DNA of 54,702 nt from Phaeoceros laevis (Eukaryota > Anthocerotophyta > Anthocerotopsida > Notothyladales). A program made the position numbers and the translations under genes. This document shows positions 40,382 through 50,514 of this stretch, in pieces (positions within the stretch are counted from its first letter, which is position 1; the number at the start of each line of letters is the position of its first letter). Under the pieces are notes generated by a model. That model ran no database searches. It was not told the DNA's origin and worked only from the letters and a program-made list of their open reading frames with translations. The stretch is from positions 357,943 to 412,644 of the forward strand of contig JBNGIQ010009421.1 of the NCBI GenBank assembly GCA_049999765.1. The letters run 5' to 3'.

Positions 40382-43219
40382 TCAATGCCGATCCCCACAT
40401 AAGCATGCCCCATCGAGAAATCGGTGAACACGGTGTGCATCTCGAACTACGATCTCTCGCTTTTCTAGGCGTGACATGATCTTGGTACTGCTATGGCAGT
40501 CATTGCACATTCGGAGATTCTTGGTAACCAACAATGGTGTGCCCTCTGCAGTGTTGAGGAGGCCATACGCTAACGCCAGCTTCTCAGCATGTCCACACAG
40601 AGCATCTGCCTTTTCGCTCTCAGACACTGCCTGCAGCACCAGGTCTGTTTGTGGCACATGGCCTCCTTCCTTTTTCAACTTGAGGTTCATGCTCTTGAGC
40701 TTTGACGAGATGTCAGCTCTCTCTTCCCCCACTGTGAACTGATGCACCTCGTTCTTAACTTCGATACAGGCCTTTGCAGGCTTCTTCCAAGCACCTGCAC
40801 ACTTTCTCAGGCGTTCCATGGCATCAACATCCCTCCATCTGCCAGCGCTTGCATAAATGTTGCCCAAGAGCACATACGGTACAGCGTTCCCAGGATCTAA
40901 CACGACCAGACGATCGAAACATCGCTTTCCACGATCTATATCTCCATAGCTTTTGCACGCACTCAGTAGAGATATCCAACCCACCACATTAGTCTCAAAA
41001 CGGACGGTTTGCAGCATGGTTTCTGCCTCATCCAGCCTGCCTGACCGCCCAAGAAGGTCAACAATGCAACTATCGTGCTTCTCAGAGGCTGCAACCCCAT
41101 GCTCCCTGAACATCAGTTCATAGTACTGCTGTCCCTCGTTCACCAGACCATCGTGACTGCATGCCACCAGGAGGCAAAGGAAAGTGACATCGTCAGGCTT
41201 GATGCCTTGCAGTTGCATCTCCTCAAAACACTGCACTGCCATTTGCCCATCGCTGTGTTGGGCATAGCTATTCAGGAGAGCGTTCCAAGTCACCACATCC
41301 CTTTTTGGCAGTGCGTCAAATACTCTTCGAGCATCGTCCATGCTTCCACATTTGGCGTACATGTCCACCAAGCAGCTACCAACGTCCACATCACTGTCCA
41401 GACCAGTCTGCTGAATCTGTGCACAAAGCTGCTTTCCTTGATGGAGGGCTCCAACACTACCACATGCTCGTAGGAGGCATACAAATGTAACTTTATCAGC
41501 TACAATCATGCTGTCCAGTTGCATACTTGCATAAAAAGCAAGGGCTTCGTGACCCAGCCCATGGTGAACATAACCTGCAAGCATGGCATTCCATGTGACC
41601 ACACTTTTTGAAGGTAAGTTGTCAAATACTCTGCGAGCCTCATCAACACATCCACATTTTGCATACATGTCCACCAAGCAGCCGCCAATAATCACATCAG
41701 CATCTAGACCTTTGAACCCGATATGTGCGTGAAGCTTCTTTCCGTGATACAGAGCCCCGACACTAGCACATGCTTGCAGCAGGCTGACAAATGTAACATT
41801 GTCAGCCGGAGTCATGCCATCCTGTTGCATTTGGGCATAAAGAGCAAGGGCTTCTTGCCCTTGTCCATGCTGGGCATATCCTGTGATCATTGCATTCCAT
41901 GTCACCACATCTTTTGTCAGTAGTCCCTCAAAGACACTGCGAGCATGCTCGAGTTCCCCACATTTTGCGTACATGTCGACCAGGCAGCTGCCAACAACCA
42001 CATCAGCTGCCAGTCCTTTCTGTTGAATCTCTTCATGAAGCTGCATGCCTAGACTCAAAGCCCCTACACTCGAACATGCTTTCAGGAGGGACACAAATGT
42101 AACACGACTAGCTGGAGCCTTGTTAGCCAGTTGCATACTTGCATAAATAGCAAGTGCCTCTTGACCCAGCCCATGCTGCGCATACCCTGCGATCATGGCA
42201 TTCCATGTCACCACATCTCTTGTGGGCAAGGTATCAAACACTCTGCGGGCATCCTTTAAGCTCTTGCACTTTGCATACATGTTTACCAGGCTGTTGCCCA
42301 CGAAGATATCATCCTCAGCCGCATTTCCCACTATATCAGCATGCACCTCCTTGCCAGAATTTAAATCGGCTGCCGTAGCACATGCCTTGAGCACCGCCAC
42401 AAACACGTAGCTATTCGGCTTCACAGTCAACTGTCGCATCTGTCGGTACAGATGGATAGCTTCAGTGGGCTGTCCATGGTCCGCATGTGCTGAGATAATG
42501 GAAGCCCACAAATAGGTATCTGGAGCAGGAATTTTGGTGAAGACTTGAGTCGCTTCCTCCAACTTCCCATGGGAAGCATACATTCGAATAATGTGGTTGG
42601 CCAAGAATGCGTCTGAAGCATACCCACATTGAATAGTGAGAAGATGAACACGCCTGCCAAGCACCAAATCCTTCTGTGCTATGCACCCCTTGAGAACAAA
42701 ATAGAAGATAGACGTATCGACATGTGGAACTCGGTGCACCAGAAGGTCTAACGCATTAACAGCCTCACTAACCTGTCCCTCCTCGCATAGTTTTCTCCAA
42801 GTTTGAATGTCCATATCCCCTGCCGCCCCAAGGCCATGATCGCTCCCCGGACTCGAGGTTGGGGAAGAGCCTGGAGGCCCTCTTCTCCGAAGTCTAAGCT
42901 GAGCATCCCGCAGGGCTAGCTTCGCTTCCACCCAAGCAGGCTTGTATCGGTTGTCCAGCCACAAAGCCTCCTTTAGCCTCTTGTGGCGGAAGTCCGGTTG
43001 GCAGGGACTTCTCTTTTCGTGCCTATCGTCCCACCACAGGGCCGGATTCAAGAACAAATCTTGCCACAAAAGCTCATGTCGCTTTTGTTGGTCAGTCCCT
43101 TCGCAGATGGAGTTTCCCCCCGAGGGAGCTACCCGTGGCTGACAATGCTCCGGACCACCTTGCTTGGCTCGTGGGCAGCTGCGAAATACAAAACCTCCAC
43201 TCATCGGTACCACTACCAT
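40382..43219 (-). CDS. PPR3: PLS-class PPR protein with KP-type DYW domain and PDF-like motif
   Basis: Intronless. The open frame begins at 43255, but with GTG after a stop; the first ATG is 43219, giving 945 aa. PDF-like motif at about 51-101 (LNPALWWDDR, QPDFRHK, ALWL, PAWVEAKL). The array carries S-P-L triplets and P2-L2-S2-E-E+ motifs. PG box WKKPAKACIEV, catalytic HAE, CNDCH and the terminus CLCGDRH. By the PPR code, the S-P pairs read UC, GU, xU and GU from N to C. The sequence upstream still shows QQRLWIEEW, homologous to QQRFWID in PPR4 but in another frame, so the 5' end has suffered a frameshift and the predicted start lacks a clear targeting peptide. A separate upstream exon cannot be excluded. 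Confidence 0.88.
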   Translation of the reverse strand: MVVVPMSGGFVFRSCPRAKQGGPEHCQPRVAPSGGNSICEGTDQQKRHELLWQDLFLNPALWWDDRHEKRSPCQPDFRHKRLKEALWLDNRYKPAWVEAKLALRDAQLRLRRRGPPGSSPTSSPGSDHGLGAAGDMDIQTWRKLCEEGQVSEAVNALDLLVHRVPHVDTSIFYFVLKGCIAQKDLVLGRRVHLLTIQCGYASDAFLANHIIRMYASHGKLEEATQVFTKIPAPDTYLWASIISAHADHGQPTEAIHLYRQMRQLTVKPNSYVFVAVLKACATAADLNSGKEVHADIVGNAAEDDIFVGNSLVNMYAKCKSLKDARRVFDTLPTRDVVTWNAMIAGYAQHGLGQEALAIYASMQLANKAPASRVTFVSLLKACSSVGALSLGMQLHEEIQQKGLAADVVVGSCLVDMYAKCGELEHARSVFEGLLTKDVVTWNAMITGYAQHGQGQEALALYAQMQQDGMTPADNVTFVSLLQACASVGALYHGKKLHAHIGFKGLDADVIIGGCLVDMYAKCGCVDEARRVFDNLPSKSVVTWNAMLAGYVHHGLGHEALAFYASMQLDSMIVADKVTFVCLLRACGSVGALHQGKQLCAQIQQTGLDSDVDVGSCLVDMYAKCGSMDDARRVFDALPKRDVVTWNALLNSYAQHSDGQMAVQCFEEMQLQGIKPDDVTFLCLLVACSHDGLVNEGQQYYELMFREHGVAASEKHDSCIVDLLGRSGRLDEAETMLQTVRFETNVVGWISLLSACKSYGDIDRGKRCFDRLVVLDPGNAVPYVLLGNIYASAGRWRDVDAMERLRKCAGAWKKPAKACIEVKNEVHQFTVGEERADISSKLKSMNLKLKKEGGHVPQTDLVLQAVSESEKADALCGHAEKLALAYGLLNTAEGTPLLVTKNLRMCNDCHSSTKIMSRLEKREIVVRDAHRVHRFLDGACLCGDRH

Positions 43220-43714
43220 ACTGTGTGAGCAAAACCAGCAGAATTTGGCTGCCACTCTTCAATCCACAGCCGCTGTTGGGCGGGCATCAGCTTGCACAGC
43301 TGTCTGTGCTGTTGCGTGCAGCTCATAGCCATCAGTGAGGGCATGAGGGTCAGTCTTATCGTTCAATGCATAGCGTCGGTGCTTTCTAATGATCATAGAG
43401 TTGGACCTCTGCTGATCCATGTTGTTTGTCATGAATGTGGGTATGATTTTTCAGGTTTTTGCAAGCTTTTGTCAGGACGTCAATGGTGTCCCGGTGGTGT
43501 CTACATCACTAGAACTAGTAGGGGAATAGTTAGTCAAAATGTTTCGCTGTGGCAGCCATGATCGACTGCCCCGAGCCATGACCAGCAGGCAGTAGATCAA
43601 CGTTGCTGATAAGTAGCTGAGGCTGCTTTCTTGTGAGGGCTCTGTCACCTGAAGTCTCTTCCTGGATCTTTAAGAATGGGGCTCATCTACTTAAATTACA
43701 CTAATCAGGCAATG
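43220..43714. other. Spacer between PPR3 and PPR4
   Basis: About 500 bp between two genes in the same direction. Its left end includes the frameshifted remnant of the PPR3 N-terminal coding region (to about 43320). The plus-strand frame at 43292-43561 has no recognisable content. Confidence 0.5.
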
Positions 43715-46654
43715 TTAATGCCGATCTCCACATGAACATGTTCCGTCCAAGAACCGGTGCACACGGTGTGCATCTCTAACCACTATCTCTCGCTTCTCGA
43801 GGTGTGACATTATCTTGGTGCTGCTGTGGCAGTCGTTACACATGCGAAGATTTTTCGTAACGAGAAGAGGTGTTCCATCTGGAGTGTTGAGTAGACCATA
43901 AGCCAATGCCAATTTCTCAGCATGTCCGCACAAAGCATCTTCCTTAGCGCTATCTGAGACGGCCTTCAGCACCAACTCTGTCTGGGGAACATGCCTGCCG
44001 TCTTGCCTCAACTTCAGATTCATGCTCCTGACCTTTGCTGAGATATCACCCTTCTCTTCTCCCACTGTGAACTCAAGCACCTTGCTCTTCACCTCGATAA
44101 AAGCCTTCGCAGGCTTCTTCCAAGCACCTGCACACTTTCTGAGGCTTTCTATTCTATCTACATCCGTCCATCTGCCAGCATTTGCATATATGTTACCCAA
44201 GAGTACATATGGACCTGCATTTTCAGGTTGCAATGCAATTAAGCGATCAAAACATCTCCTTCCACGCTCTATGTCACCGTGGATTTTGCACGCACTCAGC
44301 AAAGATGTCCACCCAACAACATCATTCTCAAACGGAGTGGTTAGCAAAATATCCTCTGCCTCGCAAAGATGGCCTGATCGACCAAGCAGATCAACCATGC
44401 AACTATAATGATAAGAACTGGGTGCAATAGCATGGTCCTCAACCATCATTCTGAAATACCGCTTCCCCTCATTGACGAGCCCCTCATGACTACATGCCAC
44501 AAGCAGACAACTGAAAGCAACAGTGTCGGGCTCGATACCTTGTTGTTGCATCTCCCTAAAACACTCCATTGCCATTTTCCCGTCGCTATGTTCAGCATAC
44601 CCATTGAGAAGGGCAGTCCATGTTACCACATCTTTCCTGGGTAGTCTATCAAAAACTCTACGAGCTTCGTCCAGCCTCCCAGATTTTGCGTACATGTCGA
44701 CCAGGCAGTTGCCAACTGCCAAATCAGCTTCCAGGTTTCTCTCGCGGATCTGCAAATGAAGCTGCTGCCCCTGATGCAACGCTCCTAAATTGGCACAAGC
44801 TTGTAGGAGCAGCATAAATGTCACATTGTTAGCTGGAGTCTTGCCTTCTTCTCGCATCCATGCATACGCAGCAAGGGCTTCCTGGCAGAGCCCGTACTGA
44901 ACATATCCTGCTATCATGGCATTCCAGGTTACCACATCTCTTGCTGTCAATCTGTCAAACTCTTTACGAGCTTCCTGCAAACTCCCACATTTTGCATACA
45001 TATCCACCAGGCAGTTTGCAATAGAAACATCAGCTGCCAGTCCCCTTTCCTGGATCAGTGCATGAAGCTCTTGCCCTTGATGCAAAGCCTGAGCACCAGC
45101 GCACGCTTTGAGGAGGCAAATAAATGTAACACGGTTGGCCAAAGTCATGACATCTTGTTGCATACTTGAATAGAGATCGAGGGCTTGCTGACCTAGCCCA
45201 TTCTGAGCATATCCTGTGAGCATTGTATTCCAGGTGACTACATCTCTTGCAAGCAACTTGTTGAACACACTACGAGCATCTTCTAAACTCCCGCATTTTG
45301 AGTACATATCAACCAAGCAATTGCCTACAGCCACATCAGCTTCCAAACCTCTTTTTCGAATCTGTGAATGAAGCTGCTTTCCCTGATGTAGATCTCCTAC
45401 ACTAGCGCATGCTTGCAGGAGACATAAATATGTAACATGATTGGCTGGAGCTATACCCTGTTGTTGCATACTTGCGTAAAGGGCAAGGGCTTCTTGACCA
45501 AGCAAATGTTGGGAATATCCTGCGATCATGGCAGTCCACGTCACAATATCTTTTGTGGCTAGTCTATCAAAAACTCTCCGAGCATCCTCTAACCTCCCAC
45601 ATTTTGCATACATGTCCACCAAGCAGCTGCCTACAAAAGCATCAGGATCATCCGCACCCACCATAATATCAGCATGAACCTCCTTGCCCGCGGCTACATC
45701 TACTGCAGTGGCACAAGCTTTAAGGACCGCCACAAAAATATAACTGTTTGGCCTCACAATTGAATGGCGCATGCGTCTGTACAGATTGATAGCCTGAATG
45801 GGCTGTCCAAATTCAACATGTGCAGAAATTATGGAGGCCCACATGTACGTGTCTGGGGCAGGCACTCGGGCGAACACTTCTGTTGCCTTATCCAACCTCC
45901 CATGAGAGGCATACATGCGGATGGTGTGGTTGGCCAGAAACGTGTCTGACTCGTAACCGCCTTTGGCTATCAGGATGTGAACACGACTGCCAAGAACCAA
46001 ATCCTTCTGCACAATGCACTTCTTGAGGACACTATAAAAGAAAGAGTTATCGACATGAGAGCCTCGTTGCACCAGGAGGTCCAACGCCTGAAGGGCCTCA
46101 GTAAGCCCTCCCTCCTTGCACAATTTTTTCCAGGTATCCACCTTCAAATCGGCTTCGCTCTCGGATGTCGAGGTAGAGGGACACCCAGCAGCGCCCCTCA
46201 GTCCCACTCTGAGCTGAGCATCCCACAGGGCCAGCTGTTCGTCCACCCACGGAGGCTTGTGGACATTGTCCAGCCAGAGTACACCCTTCAATCGCTTGTG
46301 GCGGAAGTCAGGATGACGGGAGCTCCTCTTATCCTGCCTATTGTCCAACCACTGCGTGGGGTCCAAGAAAAAATCTCGCCACAACACCACCTGTCGCTCT
46401 TTCTGAGCAATTTCTTCATTCCCATCCGAGGCTCCGCGATCCTCACACTGACCCACACCACCTGGGTTGGCTGATGAGAAGCTCCTGGACTCAAATGCGC
46501 CATTCATGGACATCCATTGCTCAAGAGCACTGGCACGCAGTTGGGGAACAGCGCAATTCCAGTCCACAGCATCAATCCAGAATCGTTGTTGCTTGATCAC
46601 CGCATTGACCGAATCTTGTAGCGCCACATTCTGCTGCAAGGCGCTAACAGCCAT
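43715..46654 (-). CDS. PPR4: PLS-class PPR protein with KP-type DYW domain and PDF-like motif
   Basis: Intronless, 979 aa from the first ATG at 46654. The frame stays open to 46789 without an ATG, adding an Arg- and Ser-rich stretch that would suit a targeting peptide. The PDF-like motif is at about 91-141 (LDPTQWLDNR, HPDFRHK, VLWL, PPWVDEQL; the second Trp is Leu). The array has S-P-L triplets then P2-L2-S2-E-E+. PG box WKKPAKAFIEV, HAE, CNDCH, terminus CSCGDRH. PPR code of the S-P pairs: GA, UY, UY, UG. It is the closest intact neighbour of PPR3 in position and orientation, so the pair probably arose by tandem duplication. Confidence 0.92.
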   Translation of the reverse strand: MAVSALQQNVALQDSVNAVIKQQRFWIDAVDWNCAVPQLRASALEQWMSMNGAFESRSFSSANPGGVGQCEDRGASDGNEEIAQKERQVVLWRDFFLDPTQWLDNRQDKRSSRHPDFRHKRLKGVLWLDNVHKPPWVDEQLALWDAQLRVGLRGAAGCPSTSTSESEADLKVDTWKKLCKEGGLTEALQALDLLVQRGSHVDNSFFYSVLKKCIVQKDLVLGSRVHILIAKGGYESDTFLANHTIRMYASHGRLDKATEVFARVPAPDTYMWASIISAHVEFGQPIQAINLYRRMRHSIVRPNSYIFVAVLKACATAVDVAAGKEVHADIMVGADDPDAFVGSCLVDMYAKCGRLEDARRVFDRLATKDIVTWTAMIAGYSQHLLGQEALALYASMQQQGIAPANHVTYLCLLQACASVGDLHQGKQLHSQIRKRGLEADVAVGNCLVDMYSKCGSLEDARSVFNKLLARDVVTWNTMLTGYAQNGLGQQALDLYSSMQQDVMTLANRVTFICLLKACAGAQALHQGQELHALIQERGLAADVSIANCLVDMYAKCGSLQEARKEFDRLTARDVVTWNAMIAGYVQYGLCQEALAAYAWMREEGKTPANNVTFMLLLQACANLGALHQGQQLHLQIRERNLEADLAVGNCLVDMYAKSGRLDEARRVFDRLPRKDVVTWTALLNGYAEHSDGKMAMECFREMQQQGIEPDTVAFSCLLVACSHEGLVNEGKRYFRMMVEDHAIAPSSYHYSCMVDLLGRSGHLCEAEDILLTTPFENDVVGWTSLLSACKIHGDIERGRRCFDRLIALQPENAGPYVLLGNIYANAGRWTDVDRIESLRKCAGAWKKPAKAFIEVKSKVLEFTVGEEKGDISAKVRSMNLKLRQDGRHVPQTELVLKAVSDSAKEDALCGHAEKLALAYGLLNTPDGTPLLVTKNLRMCNDCHSSTKIMSHLEKREIVVRDAHRVHRFLDGTCSCGDRH

Positions 46655-47206
46655 CCGCGGAAGGATAGAGTGATAGCTCCTTAGCGACACCCGGTTTCGC
46701 CCGTGGTCTCCCTCGCGGCGGGAAACCAAAATATGAGGTCGAAAAACGACACTAAAAACACTCCCGATCCCAACCGACAATTTGTTCAACCACGTGACAT
46801 GGACGTATGGTGCAAGGCCCCTACGGGAAGCTGTTGTGGTATTACTATACTGGCCCTAGAAGATCTAGGTAGATTATAGCATATACTAACCAAGATAAAG
46901 TAGCTGTACTTTACACGTACGGCATCTTTTGCCAAGCTGATTACTTGGTTGATATGATCTCTTGACGTGATTGGGGCTCAGAGCATTGCGCACCACATGT
47001 CCGGAAAAACCAGCAAGCGTAATGCCGTTTGCACATTTGCACGGTTAATTCCACAGCCGCAGAATTAGGAGGGCCGTGATTCCTTTGGTAACTGCCCTCT
47101 AACCTGGATGGCTGGAACAAGTTCCTGGGGACATCAAAAAGAGAGTACCATGAATGTAGTACTCTTGACGCTACTCCACCCGCTGCTGTAATGTGAGGTC
47201 TCATAC
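46655..47206. other. Intergenic region between PPR4 and SRP68
   Basis: It holds the presumed PPR4 promoter, or an unseen first exon, and the SRP68 3' UTR. No other signal. Confidence 0.5.
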
Positions 47207-50200
47207 TCAAGATCGTTGCCACCACTTGCTGAGGAAACCTCTCTTCTTGTCCTCCTTTTTCAAACGGGCTTCCAGGCTTGGAAACTCGATTGCATTGAGG
47301 GCAGTGTCCAATACAATTGGGCGGCAAGGAACTGACTGAAACGGCGGTGGCACCTGAGCTATTCTGGGTGGCTCCTTGGATCCGGCTCGACCAACAGCAG
47401 GCTCATACTTGTCGAGCTTGTCCAACAGGTACTGCACCTCCTGCATTGTCATGAGACCGACCGGGTAAGAACTTGGAACAGCAGATACCACAGTTAACAC
47501 CAACTCTACAGAAGAACCACATTGTACCTTGCTCAAGATCGGCGGCTCCTTGATAGCCAGTGATGCCACACCCTTCTGCAGACTTTCAGTGGCCTTAGTT
47601 TCTTCTGCAATACCCCTGGCATGAACAAGACACTTCTCCGCTCGAGAGCGATGAACTATGCCTTTCAAGTCTTCATGTAGAGACTGCAGAAACAACGTGT
47701 TACTTCAATCAGCATGGTCACCATGAAACCTCAGACATAGGCTGGATTGCATTTAATAACCTTGCTACCTACCGTGTCAACAGGCTCCAGTTGCTTCAAC
47801 GCAGATTCTGCAGATTCTATAGCAAGGTTGAATAGCAAATATGCTTCGGCATATTTGGAACCAAGGCTGTAAGACTGTGCCAAATAAAAGGCTCTGCTAA
47901 AACTAAAATTGATTAGCACCTCATCAAAAAAGCTTCCTGTAACATAATAGCAACATGATAAGCGCTTGGGGTAAGACCTGAAAGATCCCACCAAGACAAT
48001 CACCTTTCTGCTCGTAGCAAGAGCAACTTTTCCGACAGTGCTTTGCTAAAACTCAATTCCTCTGCTCGTTTATCCCGTCCAGAAGTTGTTAGCTCTGAAA
48101 GATCGGTAATGTTCTGCACCAATACAAGGTAACAAAGACTGTCAAACTGATGTGGTTACGGCCAACATGTGCTGTTATAATAAAAGCACATTAGACATCT
48201 CACCTGAATGAGGGTGTCACACAGCCGCACCAGATCTTCTGGCTTTGCAGGCTTCTCACCCCTTTCTTCTCGCACACCCTGCCGCTGTCGGTTCAGCCGG
48301 TTCTTTGCTCCAGAAACAAGGATATAGTTGCGGTCAATGGTGCGCTGTAGAATGATACTGGTTACAGCTTTATCCAGGCCATTGAGCTGATCTTTCACAT
48401 CCTCAGCACCTCCCGCAGTCACCTGATACATGGAGCGTCCTAGGTTTAGGGTCAACTGCAATGGGAGCCCATAACAAGCTCAGCAACCAGGACAACTCTC
48501 GTCTAACAGGCAGAACTCACAAACCGTATCATCTCGTATAAAACGCTTTGCATCCTGATAAGCAACAAATATCTTGTCATAGATGCCTAGTTTCTTCTCC
48601 AAAGCTCCTGCAGACTGAAGCTCTTTCTCTAATTCTTGACCTGCTCATAATCCAACTCCAAGCCACAAGGGCTGCGTCATTCAAGGACCAGCACCAACAG
48701 GACTATGTTTCGCCGAAAGCTGTAACACGTTCCCCTGTATTCAACCGAACCTTGTAGGCATTAACGGGACTCACCTTTCAATATGCAAAGTCGGGTCTTT
48801 TGATTGTTCACATGATGTTTGCGACCGAGCCACTCTAACTCAGTCATCGAAACTGCCTGCTGTGATCGAGCCTCTGCCAATACAGACTGCAAGTAAACAG
48901 GAGAATGAAGTTGGTTTCATCAACAAGTAGATATTGCACGCTTCCCGTCACTAAACATAGAATAATCACAACAGTGGGACACATCCATTTTCCAGAAGAT
49001 CAAGGGCATATTAAGTACCTAACCTCTAACTTCGACTGCAAAAGCTCCAACGCTGGATTTTCTTCTGTGCTCAAATCAAAAATTTCAGAGCCCTGCACAT
49101 CACTGCTGCCAAGCTTGTACAAGCAAAACCGGATGAAGGGTTCCAATTCTTCAACTCGCTGCCGGCACAGAACTTGATTTTCTATGTCCCCAACCTTGCC
49201 AAGCTCATCATAAACAGCCCTGTAAACCAAAGTACAGAACTAGTCAAGAACCACAAGATCAACCACAGCCAGATAAGCAAAAGCAGGGAAATGTGTCTAC
49301 TAACTTCGCATTTTTGAACTTTTTGGCAGCTTTTTCCCAGTCGGTTTCACGCTCCAGTAACAGATTTCCATGCATGTATGAAGCATAAGCCTACACCAGA
49401 GAGCAGCTTTAAAGTACCCTCCCACCTGAGCTCCATGAAAAGGAATACCAAATACAGGTATGGCTGTTCCAGGCACCTCAGCTTCCAAACTTGTACGTGA
49501 ATCAGCCTTTTCAGCGCAAAGCTTGGCAAACAGATCCCCCCACTTTGCTGCTTTCGCCAGTCTCCTGATCAAGTGACACCTTTGACGAGAGTTTTTCTTA
49601 GCTGGAATCTGCTTGATTTCCATCGCGTAGCTCCAAGCTCTTTCGGCTAAGTAGAGCACCATGTGAAGATGCCTGTCCAGAACACGCGGTTGAGTTTTCA
49701 AGTGAGACAGGCACACGACCCAGCTATGTGTCAAGCAATCCTCAGCTAGCCTAAGCATCTCCTGCAAACACCAAACCATTAACTTGGACATTGACACCGA
49801 AGACCTACGGCCTAGTTCAGAGACAGGTCGGGAAAAACAGACCTGACATCCGTAATAGTGGCTATCACAATTGGCTTCTTGACATACTTGCCTCGTCCAT
49901 GCAAAAACTTGAGCGACTTATGCAATCTAAGTAACCGTGCTGTGCAGTACCTCCTGCCACAATGCCATCGAAGACTACCGTCAGTCACATAAACAACACA
50001 AAAGCCAAAGCATTGACCTGCCACTCTCACAAGGAGGTGTTCAGAATCGGATGAACTGCCAAGCAGTACCTGTATCTCGTGTGATCCTCATGGCGGAGTC
50101 CATGCTGTCCCTGCGCCAATTTCACCATCTGCAAAACTGCACGATACACCAATATTCCATCACGCTCACAGGAGTTGCCTGACGATACTTTCAGCACAGA

Positions 50201-50342
50201 GGCATAGGTACCCTGGGACCATCAGACCGTTGAAGGAAAAGCGGGATCCAGATCCGGCGGCATCTACGTTGTTGGCGTCGTCAACCTCCATCGGCACGGG
50301 CTCAGAGACGGCATTGCGCAGAGGCGCAGCCTCGGCTCCCAT
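47207..50342 (-). CDS. SRP68: Signal recognition particle subunit SRP68
   Basis: Thirteen exons, all GT-AG: 50342-50228, 50136-50070, 49953-49843, 49672-49477, 49390-49305, 49219-49024, 48886-48775, 48640-48525, 48455-48204, 48113-48004, 47893-47773, 47683-47528 and 47440-47207; 623 aa in one frame. The SRP RNA-binding N-terminal domain is evident: LQMVKLAQGQHGLRHEDHTR then YRRYCTARLLRLHKSLKFLH and LYLAERAWSYAMEIKQ. The C-terminal part has DKLDKYEPAVG and PIVLDTALNAIEFPSLEAR, where SRP68 contacts SRP72. It is the cytosolic particle that targets nascent secretory proteins to the ER. The last intron is 87 bp, a multiple of three without stops. The start is 172 bp from the divergent isomerase gene. 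Confidence 0.93.
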
Positions 50343-50514
50343 GGTGCTGCTACTTGTCTCGTCAGCAATCGGTTGAATAGCGAAGAGCGATGCCTAATTT
50401 CGCATATCACTCTCAGACTCGGCCCGAAAAACGATCGTTTACGCAAGCTGCCTGTTTCGTCTTCAACACCAAGAATGCTTTCTCGGAGTTGTGGGACGGG
50501 CAGGGCAGGCAGTG

